From contig JAFEFJ010000010.1 in the NCBI GenBank assembly GCA_018240635.1, positions 1 through 33,959 on the forward strand: a stretch of DNA of 33,959 nt, written 5' to 3'. The notes under the pieces are model-generated. The model had not been told where the DNA came from. It ran no database searches and saw only the letters and a program-made list of their open reading frames with translations. Shown here one piece after another: positions 23,396 through 32,218 of the stretch. The translations under genes and the position numbers were made by a program. The number at the start of each line of letters is the position of its first letter. The first letter of the stretch is position 1. Origin of the DNA: Pseudomonadota bacterium (GTDB lineage: Bacteria; Pseudomonadota; Alphaproteobacteria; Acetobacterales; Acetobacteraceae).

Positions 23396-24568
23396 CTACC
23401 GCTCCAGGCACATGGCGACGCCCATGCCGCCGCCGATGCAGAGGGTGGCCACACCCTTGTGCGCGTCGCGCTTCTGCATCTCGTGCAGCAGCGTCACCAG
23501 CACGCGGGCGCCCGAGGCGCCGATCGGGTGGCCGATGGCGATGGCGCCGCCGTTGACGTTCACCTTGCTGGTATCCCAGCCCAGGTCCTTGTTCACCGCG
23601 AGCGCCTGCGCGGCGAAGGCCTCGTTGGCCTCCATCAGGTCGAGGTCGTCGAGCTTCCAGCCCGCGCGGGACAGCGCCTTGCGGGTGGCGGGGATCGGGC
23701 CGGTGCCCATCACCGAGGGATCGACGCCGGCGGTGGCGAAGGCGGCGATGCGGGCCAGCGGCTTCAGGCCGCGCTTGGCCGCTTCCGCGCCGCTCATGAC
23801 CACCACGGTCGCCGCGCCGTCGTTGATGCCGCTCGCGTTGCCCGCGGTGACGGTGCCTTCCTTCGAGAAGGCCGGGCGCAGCTTCGTCATCGCCTCGATC
23901 GTCGCGTCGTGGCGGATGTATTCGTCGTCGGCGACGACCACCTCGCCCTTGCGGCTCTTCACCGTGACGGGGACGATCTCGTCCTTGAAGCGGCCGGCCT
24001 TCTGCGCGGCCGAGGCCTTCTGCTGCGAGGCGAGCGCGAAGGCGTCCTGCTCGTCGCGGGTGATCTGGTAGGCCTTCGCCACGTTCTCGGCGGTGACGCC
24101 CATGTGATAGCCGTGGAACGTGTCCCACAGCCCGTCCTTCAGCATGGTGTCGATGAACTCGACGCCGCCCATCTTGGTGCCGGCGCGCAGATAGGCCGCG
24201 TGGGCCGACAGGCTCATGCTCTCCATCCCGCCGGCGGCGACGACGGCGCTTTCGCCCGTGCGCACCTGCTGCGCGGCCAGCGCCACGGCGCGCAGGCCGG
24301 AGCCGCAGACCTGGTTGATGCCGAACGCGGTCTTGCCGTCGGGGATTCCGGCCTCGCGGGCGGCCTTGCGGGCGGGGTTCTGGCCCTCGCCGGCGGCGAG
24401 CACCTGGCCCATGATCACTTCATCGACATCGCCCGCCTGCAACCCGGCGCGCTCGATGGCGGCGGTGATTGCGGTGGTGCCGAGGACATGGGCCGGCGTG
24501 GAGCCGAAGGCGCCGCTGAAGCTGCCGACAGGCGTGCGAACGGCGGAGACGATGACGACGTCGTCCAT
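23396..24568 (-). CDS. phaA: Acetyl-CoA C-acetyltransferase (beta-ketothiolase)
   Basis: Condenses two acetyl-CoA to acetoacetyl-CoA, the first step of PHB synthesis. The 390-residue biosynthetic thiolase has the acylated cysteine C88 ([10 protein letters not shown]), H347 (GHPIGASG) and the second cysteine C377 (CIGGGMG). Length and start ([17 protein letters not shown]) are standard, and GGGAG precedes the ATG. In many proteobacteria phaA directly precedes phaB in one operon; here both are on the minus strand but about 1.3 kb apart, with the VOC gene and an opposed CGNR regulator in between, so they need separate promoters. No PHB synthase or phasin is in the window. Confidence 0.96.
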   Translation of the reverse strand: MDDVVIVSAVRTPVGSFSGAFGSTPAHVLGTTAITAAIERAGLQAGDVDEVIMGQVLAAGEGQNPARKAAREAGIPDGKTAFGINQVCGSGLRAVALAAQQVRTGESAVVAAGGMESMSLSAHAAYLRAGTKMGGVEFIDTMLKDGLWDTFHGYHMGVTAENVAKAYQITRDEQDAFALASQQKASAAQKAGRFKDEIVPVTVKSRKGEVVVADDEYIRHDATIEAMTKLRPAFSKEGTVTAGNASGINDGAATVVVMSGAEAAKRGLKPLARIAAFATAGVDPSVMGTGPIPATRKALSRAGWKLDDLDLMEANEAFAAQALAVNKDLGWDTSKVNVNGGAIAIGHPIGASGARVLVTLLHEMQKRDAHKGVATLCIGGGMGVAMCLER

Positions 24569-24658
24569 TCTGGCTTCTCCCGAGATGCAGGGCCGATCCC
24601 GCGCCAGCCCATTTTGTGCGGTGCAGCCTACCGTGCGGCCGGAGTGAAAGAAAGGCAG

Positions 24659-26806
24659 TCAGCCCGAGGGTGGCGGCGGGCGCTTACCGTCCTGGATCGT
24701 GAGCGACCTCAGCAGCACGCCCGCGCGTCCCACCGGCGCGGCGAGCGACCGCTTGGTGGGGTCGATCGGATGGAAGATGTCGAACGCGATCCGCACGATC
24801 CCGTCCTTCGCCGCGCCCGCGGGGAGGGAGAGATCGACGGTCGCGGGCTTCAGGTCGGGCAGCGTCACCGGCTCTCCGTGGTTCCGGCCGGCGGTGATGA
24901 TGATGTCGCGGTCCTTCCCCGCCGAGGCGCCGACGCCTTCCAGCACCAGCCGCAGCGACAGGGCGCGCTCGGTCGGCGGCACCTGGAACAGCAGCGTGGC
25001 GCGCGGGCCCTCGGACCACGGCCGCCCGTCCGGCCCGTGCTTCCAGCCCCAGGACAGCACGCGGTCGAGCGCCTCGCCGGTCAGGACCGTGCCATCGGCG
25101 GCAAGCGCCACCTGCGGCAGCGGCGGGCCGGGCGGCACGGGCGCGCCCTGCGCCGGTTGCAGGCCGCGGGTGCAGACGATCATGTCGTGCGACCGGCGGC
25201 AGACCGTGTCGTCGCCGAGCACCGCCTGGCGGAACAGGTCGATGGCGGGCGGCGTCAGGAAGATGCGCATCTCCCCGTTGCGCAGCGGCAGCTCGGTGCC
25301 GTCGCTCATCACCTTCTCGCAGTTGAACCAGACCGGCAGGCGCGAGGTCTTCACGTCCGACAGCCGCGCGCCTGCGCGCATCGCCGCCAGCCGCTCGGTG
25401 GCGACGATGCGGGTCACGGGGCCGTCCCGCATGCAGACCGGCAGCGTGGTCAGCAGGCGCAGGCCGGGCGGGAGGGGGAATTCCACCTTCGCCTGATCGG
25501 CGCCCGCGAAGTAGTTGCGCGCGATGTCGCGCAGCGGGCCGGTGTCGATCCATTGCAGCACGACCACCACGGCGAGCGCGGGCGCCAGCGCTAGGCGCGG
25601 CAGCCGGGCTTCCAGGCAGGCGATGGAGCCGAGCAGGATCGCGTAGCCCACCACCCAGAAGGCCCGCCCCGCCGATTGCAGCGGGCCGAACACCTGGTCC
25701 CAGGGCCGCGCGCCGAGCAGCAGCAGCGGGCGGTGCCCGGCATAGACGTTGGTGGTCAGCGCCAGCAGCGTGAGGCAGACGAACATGATGAGCAGCCCGC
25801 GCCAGCGCCGCCAGAAGGCGCCGAACCGCGCGCCCCAGGCGCCGCCCGCCGCCAGCGACGCGAGCGCCAGCGCCACCAGCAGCAGCCCGCCGCCGCCCAG
25901 GTAGTTGAACCCCTCGTACTCGCCGCCCGTCGGGTCCAGGATCGGCAGGTCGGGGCCGAACAGGCCCGACATCTGCGGCCAGACCGGGGAGAGCAGGTTC
26001 ATCGAGTAGAAGGCGAAGCCGCGGTCGCCTCCGCCCAGCGTGCCGCTCAGGATGCGATAGATCAGCACCGGCAGCGCGGCGGAGAGCAGGAAATAGCCCG
26101 CCATCGCCCGTGCGCGGGGACGCTTCTCGATCAGGCCTTGCAGCGCCGGGGCGGCCAGCACCGCAGCCGCGAAGGCGAACAGATACGGATGGATCAGCAC
26201 CGCCGCGATCAGCAGCAGGCCAGGCGCGATCCAGTCGCGCGCGGCCAGCGCCGGGCGCGGCGTCATGCGCAGCGCCAGCCCGAGCGCGATCAGCAGCGTG
26301 AACTGGCCGCACAGGTTGATGTGCATCACCCGGTAGAGCAGCGCCGGGAAGATCGAGGCCACGACCGCGCCCGCCAGCGCCGAGACCCAGGACCGCGAGC
26401 CCATGCCGCGCAGCGCATAGACGGCGGCGGGCGGCTGCAGCAGCCAGCAGGCGGCGAACCAGAAGCCGAGCAGGTTGGCGGGATGGCCGCGGAACCCGGC
26501 GATCACCTTCGCGATCAACGACACCAGCGGATTGCTGTCGGTCATCGCGATGCTGAGGCCGTTCGGCCAGAACAGCGTCGGCGCCAGCAGCGGCGGCATC
26601 GTCCAGCCGGGCGCCTGGATGGCGAGATGGCCGGTGAGGTTCTGCGCCAGGTCGCCGGTCGGGCTGACCCACAGCGCGCCGGTGCCCAGGATCATCGCGG
26701 GCGGCATCAGGTAGGCCACGCCCAGCACGCCGACCGCGAGCGCGATCAGGTAGGGAACCGTCCGGCCGGTGCGGCCCTGTGCGGCGGCCGCCGGGGCGAT
26801 CGTCAT
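24659..26806 (-). CDS. Polytopic membrane protein, DUF6311-like
   Basis: A 715-residue inner-membrane protein. Roughly ten hydrophobic segments lie between residues 15 and 415 (for example YLIALAVGVLGVAYL and LALAPALAVVVVLQW). About 300 soluble residues follow, ending in a proline-rich tail, probably a periplasmic carbohydrate-binding-like or sandwich domain (SLRLVLEGVGAS). The layout resembles GT-C-type membrane glycosyltransferases, and I recall similar proteins under DUF6311; no acceptor is known. The start at 26806 overlaps the holC stop as ATGA, so it is the last gene of the pepA-pepA-holC operon and probably translationally coupled. The longer open frame to 27154 runs through holC and is not used. 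Confidence 0.7.
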   Translation of the reverse strand: MTIAPAAAAQGRTGRTVPYLIALAVGVLGVAYLMPPAMILGTGALWVSPTGDLAQNLTGHLAIQAPGWTMPPLLAPTLFWPNGLSIAMTDSNPLVSLIAKVIAGFRGHPANLLGFWFAACWLLQPPAAVYALRGMGSRSWVSALAGAVVASIFPALLYRVMHINLCGQFTLLIALGLALRMTPRPALAARDWIAPGLLLIAAVLIHPYLFAFAAAVLAAPALQGLIEKRPRARAMAGYFLLSAALPVLIYRILSGTLGGGDRGFAFYSMNLLSPVWPQMSGLFGPDLPILDPTGGEYEGFNYLGGGGLLLVALALASLAAGGAWGARFGAFWRRWRGLLIMFVCLTLLALTTNVYAGHRPLLLLGARPWDQVFGPLQSAGRAFWVVGYAILLGSIACLEARLPRLALAPALAVVVVLQWIDTGPLRDIARNYFAGADQAKVEFPLPPGLRLLTTLPVCMRDGPVTRIVATERLAAMRAGARLSDVKTSRLPVWFNCEKVMSDGTELPLRNGEMRIFLTPPAIDLFRQAVLGDDTVCRRSHDMIVCTRGLQPAQGAPVPPGPPLPQVALAADGTVLTGEALDRVLSWGWKHGPDGRPWSEGPRATLLFQVPPTERALSLRLVLEGVGASAGKDRDIIITAGRNHGEPVTLPDLKPATVDLSLPAGAAKDGIVRIAFDIFHPIDPTKRSLAAPVGRAGVLLRSLTIQDGKRPPPPSG

Positions 26807-27258
26807 GCGGCGGCGTCCTTGCGTTCCCAGCCGCGCGCGCCCTGCTGCCAGTAGGCGAGGTCGTGCCCCGCCTTCTTCGCCGCGACCCAGCGCGCGCGGG
26901 CGGCGGCGACCGCGGCCTCGTCGGCGCCGTCGAACAGGTCGAAGACGCGGGCGAAGGCGCCGAGCCGCGCGGTCTCCGCCCCGTCGAGCAGGAACAGGAA
27001 GGCCGCGCCGTTGGGCGCGCTGTCGTCGGTCGCGAGCCAGATCGGCTGCAGGTCGGCGTCGCCGTCGCGCGCGGTGCCGTGCGGCAGCCAGTCGGGCTGC
27101 GCGCAGGCCCACAGCGCCTCGTCGATCTCGGCCACGCGCGCCTCGGTCCGGCACAGCACGAGCGCGCGCTGCCCGGCCGCCAGCGTGCGGCCGAGAAGCT
27201 GCGGCAGCGCGGCGGCGTCGCTGGTGCGGGTCAGGTGGTAGAAGCCGATCTCGCTCAT
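26803..27258 (-). CDS. holC: DNA polymerase III subunit chi
   Basis: Chi subunit of the clamp-loader complex, which links DNA polymerase III to SSB on the lagging strand. The 151-residue protein begins MSEIGFYHLTRTSDAAAL and keeps the typical middle segment ALVLCRTEARVAEIDEALW and the ending region AYWQQGARGWERKD. Length is usual for alphaproteobacterial HolC. Its start overlaps the aminopeptidase stop by four bases (ATGA at 27255-27258) and its own stop overlaps the membrane-protein start in the same way, so it is translationally linked on both sides. The pepA-holC pairing is common in proteobacteria. Confidence 0.93.
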   Translation of the reverse strand: MSEIGFYHLTRTSDAAALPQLLGRTLAAGQRALVLCRTEARVAEIDEALWACAQPDWLPHGTARDGDADLQPIWLATDDSAPNGAAFLFLLDGAETARLGAFARVFDLFDGADEAAVAAARARWVAAKKAGHDLAYWQQGARGWERKDAAA

Positions 27259-28679
27259 GCCTCCGGGTCCTCGAAGCTCTGCGCGACCAGCCGGTCGAGC
27301 AGGCGCACGCCGAACCCGGTCGGGCCGCGGGGCGCGGTGTCGTCGGCCTCGGCTTTATCCTCCACGCCCGCGATATCCAAATGCGCCCAGGGCGTGTCGC
27401 CCACGAATTCGCGCAGGAAGGCCGCCGCTTGGCAGGCGTCGGGCTGCCGCCGGCCGGTCAGGCACTGGCGCAGGTCGGCCACGTCGGAGTCGAGATCGGC
27501 GCGGTGGCTGTCGCCGATCGGCATCCACCAGCAGGGCTCGCCCACCGCGCCCCCGGCGGCGGCGACCCGGCCGGCCAGTGCCGCGTCGTTGGCGTAGAGG
27601 CCCGCCATGTGGTGGCCGAGGGCGGTGACGACGCTGCCGGTGAGCGTCGCCAGATCGACGATGGCGCGCGGGTGCAGGCGCGCGACGGTGTAGGCGAGTG
27701 CATCGGCCAGAACGAGGCGGCCCTCGGCGTCGGTGTCTATCACCTCGACCGTGGTGCCCGGAAAGGTGCGCACGATGTCGCCGGGCCGGTAGCTCGCAGC
27801 GCCCGTGGCGTTCTCGGCGATCGCCAGGACGGCGACGGCGGGGGCGGGAGAGCGGCGCAGCGCGAGCGTGAGTATCGCGCCGGCACAGGCGGCAGCGCCG
27901 GCCATGTCGGCGCGCATGTCCTCCATGCCGTCCGCCGGCTTGATGCAGATGCCGCCGGTGTCGAATGTGATTCCTTTGCCAACGAAAGCAACTGGCGGCG
28001 CGTCGAACGCGCCCGGCCAGCGCAGCACGATCAGCCTCGGCGCGTAAGGCGAGCCGGCGCCCACCGCGAGCAGCGCGCCCATGCCGAGCGCGCGGAGTTC
28101 GGCGGCGTTCAGCACCTCCATGCGCACGCCCGCGTCGGTCAGGCGCGATAGATGCGCGGCGAAATTGCGCGGCGTGAGCTTGTTGCCGGGCGCGAGCACG
28201 AGGTTGCGCGCGAGGGCGACGCCGGCGACGCCCGCTTCGGCGGAATTCCACAGCCGAGCCGCCTCGTCGTGGTCGGCGGCCAGCACGTCGCAGGCGGCGA
28301 GCGCCGGCGCCTCCGGGTCCGACCGGGAGCGGTACCGCGCCGGATTCCAGGCCCGCAGCGCCGCGCCCTCCGCCACTGCCGCGACCAGGGCGGGCGGCAG
28401 CGCGGTGGCGTCGATCGCGATGCGGCGCGCGTCGGCCAGGTGATGCGCCGCGATGGCGCCCGCGTCGCGCGCCGCGGCTGCGTCCGGCGGATCGCCGACG
28501 CCGACGAGCAGGACGCGGCCGGGCGGCGCGTGGATCAGGCAGGCGGCGCCGCGCCGTCCGTCGAAACCGGCGGCGCGGGCGGCGTCGGCGTAACGCGCCG
28601 GGACCGCGTCCGCGCCGGCGACCGGGATCGCAACGGCCCGCGCGTTTCCTTCGGCCCGCCGCCTCACCCGCACCTTCAT
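27255..28679 (-). CDS. M17 leucyl aminopeptidase family protein (second copy)
   Basis: A 474-residue metallo-aminopeptidase. The two-zinc site and catalytic loops are complete: VGKGITFDTGGICIKPADGM (lysine and DTGG aspartate), the conserved MRADMAGAA aspartate, and DTDAEGRLVLAD. The N-terminal domain is short and arginine/alanine-rich. The start at 28677-28679 (MKVRVRRRAEGNAR) lies 11 bp after the stop of the other M17 gene, and its stop overlaps holC. It differs clearly from its neighbour in the N-terminal half, so it is an old paralogue rather than a fresh duplication; the specificity may differ. The frame extending to 30128 reads across the other gene and is spurious. Confidence 0.92.
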   Translation of the reverse strand: MKVRVRRRAEGNARAVAIPVAGADAVPARYADAARAAGFDGRRGAACLIHAPPGRVLLVGVGDPPDAAAARDAGAIAAHHLADARRIAIDATALPPALVAAVAEGAALRAWNPARYRSRSDPEAPALAACDVLAADHDEAARLWNSAEAGVAGVALARNLVLAPGNKLTPRNFAAHLSRLTDAGVRMEVLNAAELRALGMGALLAVGAGSPYAPRLIVLRWPGAFDAPPVAFVGKGITFDTGGICIKPADGMEDMRADMAGAAACAGAILTLALRRSPAPAVAVLAIAENATGAASYRPGDIVRTFPGTTVEVIDTDAEGRLVLADALAYTVARLHPRAIVDLATLTGSVVTALGHHMAGLYANDAALAGRVAAAGGAVGEPCWWMPIGDSHRADLDSDVADLRQCLTGRRQPDACQAAAFLREFVGDTPWAHLDIAGVEDKAEADDTAPRGPTGFGVRLLDRLVAQSFEDPEA

Positions 28680-28690
28680 GGAAAGGCGGA

Positions 28691-30217
28691 TCAGCCCTCG
28701 AAGTGCTCGGCGACCATGCGGTCGAGCAGGCGGACGCCGAACGCGGTCGCGCCCTTCGGGATGCAGGCGGAATCCTTCGTCGCCCAGGCGGTGCCGGCGA
28801 TGTCGAGATGCGCCCAGGGCTTGCCGTTGACGAAGCGCTGGATGAACTGCGCGGCGGTGATCGACCCGCCCGGCCGCCCGCCCACGTTCTTCATGTCGGC
28901 GATGTCGGAGCGGATCTGCCGGTCGTAGGCGTCGCCCAGCGGCATCCGCCACAGCTTCTCCCCGGTCTCGCGGCCCGCCGCCGTCAGCTTCTGCGCGAGA
29001 TCCTCGTCGTTGCTGAACAGGCCGGCGTGCTCGTGGCCCAGGCTGATGATGATGGCGCCGGTCAGCGTCGCGAGATCGACCATGAACTGCGGGTCGTAGT
29101 GATGCTGGCAGTACCAGAGCACGTCGGCCAGCACGAGGCGGCCTTCGGCGTCGGTGTTGATCACCTCCACCGTCTGGCCGGAGGCCGAGGTGACGACGTC
29201 GCCGGGGCGCTGCGCGGTGCCGGACGGCATGTTCTCCACCAGCCCGACCAGCCCGACCGCATCGACCTTCGCCTTGCGGCCCGCAAGCGCCGCCATGAGG
29301 CCCACGACGGTGCCGGCGCCCGCCATGTCCCACTTCATGTCCTCCATCCCGCCGGCGGGCTTGATGCTGATGCCGCCGGTGTCGAAGGTGACGCCCTTGC
29401 CGATGAAGGCGACGGGACGCGGCTTGCCGGCGGACTTCTTCGCGCCCTTCGCCCCGCCCTTCTCGGCTCCCTTGTCGCCGCCGGAGGCGCCGTGCCACTC
29501 CATCACCACCATGCGCGGCTCGACCGCGCTGCCGCGCGCGACGCCGAGCAGGCAGCCGAAGCCGAACTTCTCCATCTCCTTCGGGCCGAAGACGGAAATC
29601 TTCAGGCCCAGGCTGGAGAGTTTCTTGATCCGGTTGGCCATCTCCGGCGGGTTCAGCACGTTCGGCGGCTCGCTCACCAGGTCGCGGGTGATGAACACGC
29701 CCTCGGCCACCGCGCGCATCGGGGCGTATTCCGTTTTCGCCTTGGCATGATCCGCCAGCATCACGGTCGCCTTCGCGAGCTTCGGCTTGTCCTCGGCCTT
29801 CTCCTTCGTGCGGTAGCGGTCGAAGCGGTAGGCGCGCAGCGTGGCGCCGAGCGCGAGATGCGCCGCGAGCGCCGGCTTGTGCGCGAATACATCGGCGCAG
29901 ACCGCGATCGCGGGGACCGTGCCCATCGCGGCGGCGATGTGGCCGCCGGCTTCCTCGGCCGCGAGCGGCGTGATCGCATCCGCCTTGCCGAGCCCCACCG
30001 CCACCACGCGCGAAAGCCCCGCGCCGGGAGCCAGGATCGTCAGCGTCTTTCCCTTGCTCCAGGAAAACGACGCCGCCTCCAGCGCTCGGGAGACCGAGCC
30101 TCCAGTCGCGTCGTCGACCTGTTTCCATAGACCAACGGGCTTAGCGTTCTCGGTCGCCAGCAGGACTACCGCGCCGGACGACGGGAGGGCGGGCTTGGCG
30201 AAGGCGATCTCCAGCAT
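28691..30217 (-). CDS. pepA: Leucyl aminopeptidase PepA
   Basis: Releases N-terminal residues from peptides using two divalent metals; PepA homologues can also bind DNA. The 508-residue protein starts at 30215-30217 (MLEIAFAKPALPSSGAV). Catalytic motifs are FIGKGVTFDTGGISIKPAGG, MKWDMAGAG and NTDAEGRLVLAD. Between residues about 241 and 265 it carries a lysine/glycine-rich insert (GGDKGAEKGGAKGAKKSAG) just before the first active-site strand, which I do not expect in standard PepA; it may be a flexible nucleic-acid-binding loop. It heads the operon pepA, second M17 gene, holC, membrane protein, and is divergent from tsaC. Confidence 0.94.
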   Translation of the reverse strand: MLEIAFAKPALPSSGAVVLLATENAKPVGLWKQVDDATGGSVSRALEAASFSWSKGKTLTILAPGAGLSRVVAVGLGKADAITPLAAEEAGGHIAAAMGTVPAIAVCADVFAHKPALAAHLALGATLRAYRFDRYRTKEKAEDKPKLAKATVMLADHAKAKTEYAPMRAVAEGVFITRDLVSEPPNVLNPPEMANRIKKLSSLGLKISVFGPKEMEKFGFGCLLGVARGSAVEPRMVVMEWHGASGGDKGAEKGGAKGAKKSAGKPRPVAFIGKGVTFDTGGISIKPAGGMEDMKWDMAGAGTVVGLMAALAGRKAKVDAVGLVGLVENMPSGTAQRPGDVVTSASGQTVEVINTDAEGRLVLADVLWYCQHHYDPQFMVDLATLTGAIIISLGHEHAGLFSNDEDLAQKLTAAGRETGEKLWRMPLGDAYDRQIRSDIADMKNVGGRPGGSITAAQFIQRFVNGKPWAHLDIAGTAWATKDSACIPKGATAFGVRLLDRMVAEHFEG

Positions 30218-30288
30218 TCTCTCTGACTCCGGGTGGGTGCCCGGCGCGGATCGTGCCGGCGCCGGGACTGTAGCAGCGGGTCCGCGCT

Positions 30289-30318
30289 TTGCCATGCGTG
30301 GCTGTCTGGGACTATCAC
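30289..30318 (+). promoter_or_regulatory. Promoter for tsaC giving a leaderless transcript
   Basis: TTGCCA (30289-30294), an 18-bp spacer and TATCAC (30313-30318) match the sigma-70 hexamers at five and four of six positions. The start is expected at or next to the tsaC ATG (30326). No Shine-Dalgarno lies before that ATG, which fits a leaderless mRNA. Confidence 0.45.
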
Positions 30319-30325
30319 CCCGGCG

Positions 30326-31306
30326 ATGACCGAGGTGCTGACCGCCGATGCCGCCGGAATCGCCCGCGCCGCGGCGCTGCTGCGGGCCGGCGGGCTCGTC
30401 GCGTTCGGCACCGAAACAGTCTATGGCCTGGGCGCCGACGCGAGCAACCCTGCGGCGGTCGCCGCGGTGTTCGATGCCAAGGGGCGGCCGCATTTCAACC
30501 CGCTGATCTGCCACTACCCGGACGCCGAGGCGGCGTTCGCGCATGTGGAGGCGACGCCCGACGCGCGGCGGCTTGCGGCGGCGTTCTGGCCGGGGCCGCT
30601 GACGATGGTGCTGCCGCGCCGCCCCGGCTGCCCGGTCGCGCTGCTGGCGGGCGCGGGGCTGGAGACGCTGGCCGTCCGCGTGCCCGCCCATCCTGTGGCG
30701 CTCGCGCTGCTGCGCGCCGTGGGCCGCCCGGTCGCAGCCCCCTCGGCCAACCGCTCCGGGCAAGTCAGCCCCAGCACGGCCGAGCATGTGCTGGCCGGGC
30801 TGTCGGGCCGTATCGCGGCGGTGCTGGATTGCGGGCCGTGCCCGGTCGGCGTCGAATCGACGGTGCTGGACCTGACCGGCCCGCGCCCCGTCCTGCTGCG
30901 CCCCGGCGGGGCGGAGGCGGAGGCGATCGAGGCGCTGATCGGCAAGGTGGGCCGCCCGATCCCGCCCGCCGCCGCCGAGGCGGCGCGCGGCCTGCGCTCG
31001 CCCGGACTGCTCGTGTCGCACTACGCGCCGGGCCTGCCGGTGCGCATCGATGCGGCATCGGTGGCGGCGGACGAGGCGCTGCTGGCCTTCGGCCCGCCCT
31101 TGCCGGGTGCGGCGGTCGCGTTCAACCTGAGCGAGACGGGCGACCTGACCGAAGCCGCGGCGCGGCTCTTCGCGGGGCTGCGCTGGCTCGACGCCGAGGG
31201 AACGCGGCGCGGCCTCGCGCGCATCGCGGCGATGCCGGTGCCCGCGCGGGGGCTTGGGCTCGCCATCAACGACCGGCTTCAGCGCGCCGCCGCGCCGCGA
31301 AGCTGA
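30326..31306 (+). CDS. L-threonylcarbamoyladenylate synthase (Sua5 type)
   Basis: Makes threonylcarbamoyl-AMP for the universal t6A modification of ANN-decoding tRNAs. The 326-residue protein has the YrdC domain in the first ~200 residues: LRAGGLVAFGTETVYGLGAD near 15-34, the KGRP motif (DAKGRPHFNPL near 52-60), SANRSGQVSPST and SRS/VESTVLDL regions. A C-terminal Sua5 domain (about 220-326) follows, so it is a Sua5 rather than the short TsaC form. The start at 30326 (MTEVLTADAAGIARAAALL) fits the family; the longer frame to 30233 adds an unrelated basic tail. Divergent from pepA across 108 bp, with its own promoter. Confidence 0.94.
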   Translation: MTEVLTADAAGIARAAALLRAGGLVAFGTETVYGLGADASNPAAVAAVFDAKGRPHFNPLICHYPDAEAAFAHVEATPDARRLAAAFWPGPLTMVLPRRPGCPVALLAGAGLETLAVRVPAHPVALALLRAVGRPVAAPSANRSGQVSPSTAEHVLAGLSGRIAAVLDCGPCPVGVESTVLDLTGPRPVLLRPGGAEAEAIEALIGKVGRPIPPAAAEAARGLRSPGLLVSHYAPGLPVRIDAASVAADEALLAFGPPLPGAAVAFNLSETGDLTEAAARLFAGLRWLDAEGTRRGLARIAAMPVPARGLGLAINDRLQRAAAPRS

Positions 31307-31325
31307 CCAACGGGGGAACACGACG

Positions 31326-32204
31326 ATGATCCAGGCTCCGGCGCAGCAGATTCCGGGCGTCTATCACCGCCGCATCGGCGACATCGTGGTCAGCGCGATC
31401 AGCGACGGCTACCTGGACGGCTCGATGGAGGTGCTGCGCGGCATCTCGGTCGAGGAAGGCACGAAGATGCTGGCCGACGTGTTCCGCCCGGCGCGGCGCA
31501 CCTCGGTCAACACCTTCGCGATCTTCTCCGCCGGGCGCGTCGCGGTGATCGACGCCGGATCGGGCACCTACATGGGCCCGACGGCGGGCTGGCAGATCCG
31601 CAACCTGCGCGCCGCCGGCATCGATCCCGCCGCGATCGACACGGTGCTGCTGACGCACATGCACCCGGATCACTCGGCAGGGCTCGCGGACCGCGAGACG
31701 GGCGCGCGGTTCTTTCCGAATGCGGAACTGGTCGCGCACGAGAACGAGCCGCGCCACTGGCTCGACGACGCGGCGATGGCGCGCGCGACCGAGCGCGAGA
31801 AGCTGCTGTATTTCCAGTGCGCGCGCGAACAGATCGCGCCGTACCGCGACCGCACGCGGCTGATCACCGGCGGCGAGGTGTTCCCCGGCGTCACCGCCGT
31901 CCCCGCGCCCGGCCACACGCCCGGGCACACGATGTACCTGATCCAGTCGGGCGGGGAATCTCTGCTGGTGTGGGGCGACATCACGCATGTGCCCGACATC
32001 CAGATCCCGCGCCCCGAGGTGACGATCGCCTTCGACACCGATCCCGCGGGCGCCATCGCGTCGCGCCGCCGCGTGCTGGACATGGCGGCGACGGAGAAGT
32101 TCCTGGTCGCCGGAATGCACCTGCATTTCCCCGCGTTCTCGCGGATCGCGCGGCGCGGCGACGGCTATGCGCTGGTGAGCGAATCCTGGGTGCACCAGTT
32201 CTGA
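31326..32204 (+). CDS. MBL-fold metallo-hydrolase
   Basis: A 292-residue metallo-beta-lactamase-fold enzyme. The metal-binding signature HMHPDH is complete (H111, H113, D115, H116). A further histidine sits in PAPGHTPGH near 197, an aspartate in LVWGDITH, and a C-terminal histidine in GMHLHFPAF. The layout resembles quorum-quenching lactonases and related hydrolases; the substrate is not readable. There is no signal peptide, so it is cytoplasmic. The start at 31326 (MIQAPAQQIPGVYHRRIGDI) has a GGGG purine run upstream. It follows tsaC by 19 bp and is 14 bp before the LLM gene, so it probably belongs to a small catabolic unit with that gene and the FAD oxidase. Confidence 0.9.
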   Translation: MIQAPAQQIPGVYHRRIGDIVVSAISDGYLDGSMEVLRGISVEEGTKMLADVFRPARRTSVNTFAIFSAGRVAVIDAGSGTYMGPTAGWQIRNLRAAGIDPAAIDTVLLTHMHPDHSAGLADRETGARFFPNAELVAHENEPRHWLDDAAMARATEREKLLYFQCAREQIAPYRDRTRLITGGEVFPGVTAVPAPGHTPGHTMYLIQSGGESLLVWGDITHVPDIQIPRPEVTIAFDTDPAGAIASRRRVLDMAATEKFLVAGMHLHFPAFSRIARRGDGYALVSESWVHQF

Positions 32205-32218
32205 ACGGAGGCCGCGCG

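Noticed and set aside
23459-25594. Plus-strand open frame of 711 codons
   Set aside because: Antisense to phaA and the membrane protein; no motif.
30240-30266. CCCGGCGC/GCGCCGGG inverted repeat in the pepA leader
   Set aside because: Eight-base GC-only arms are weak evidence in DNA of this composition, and no position argument supports a function.
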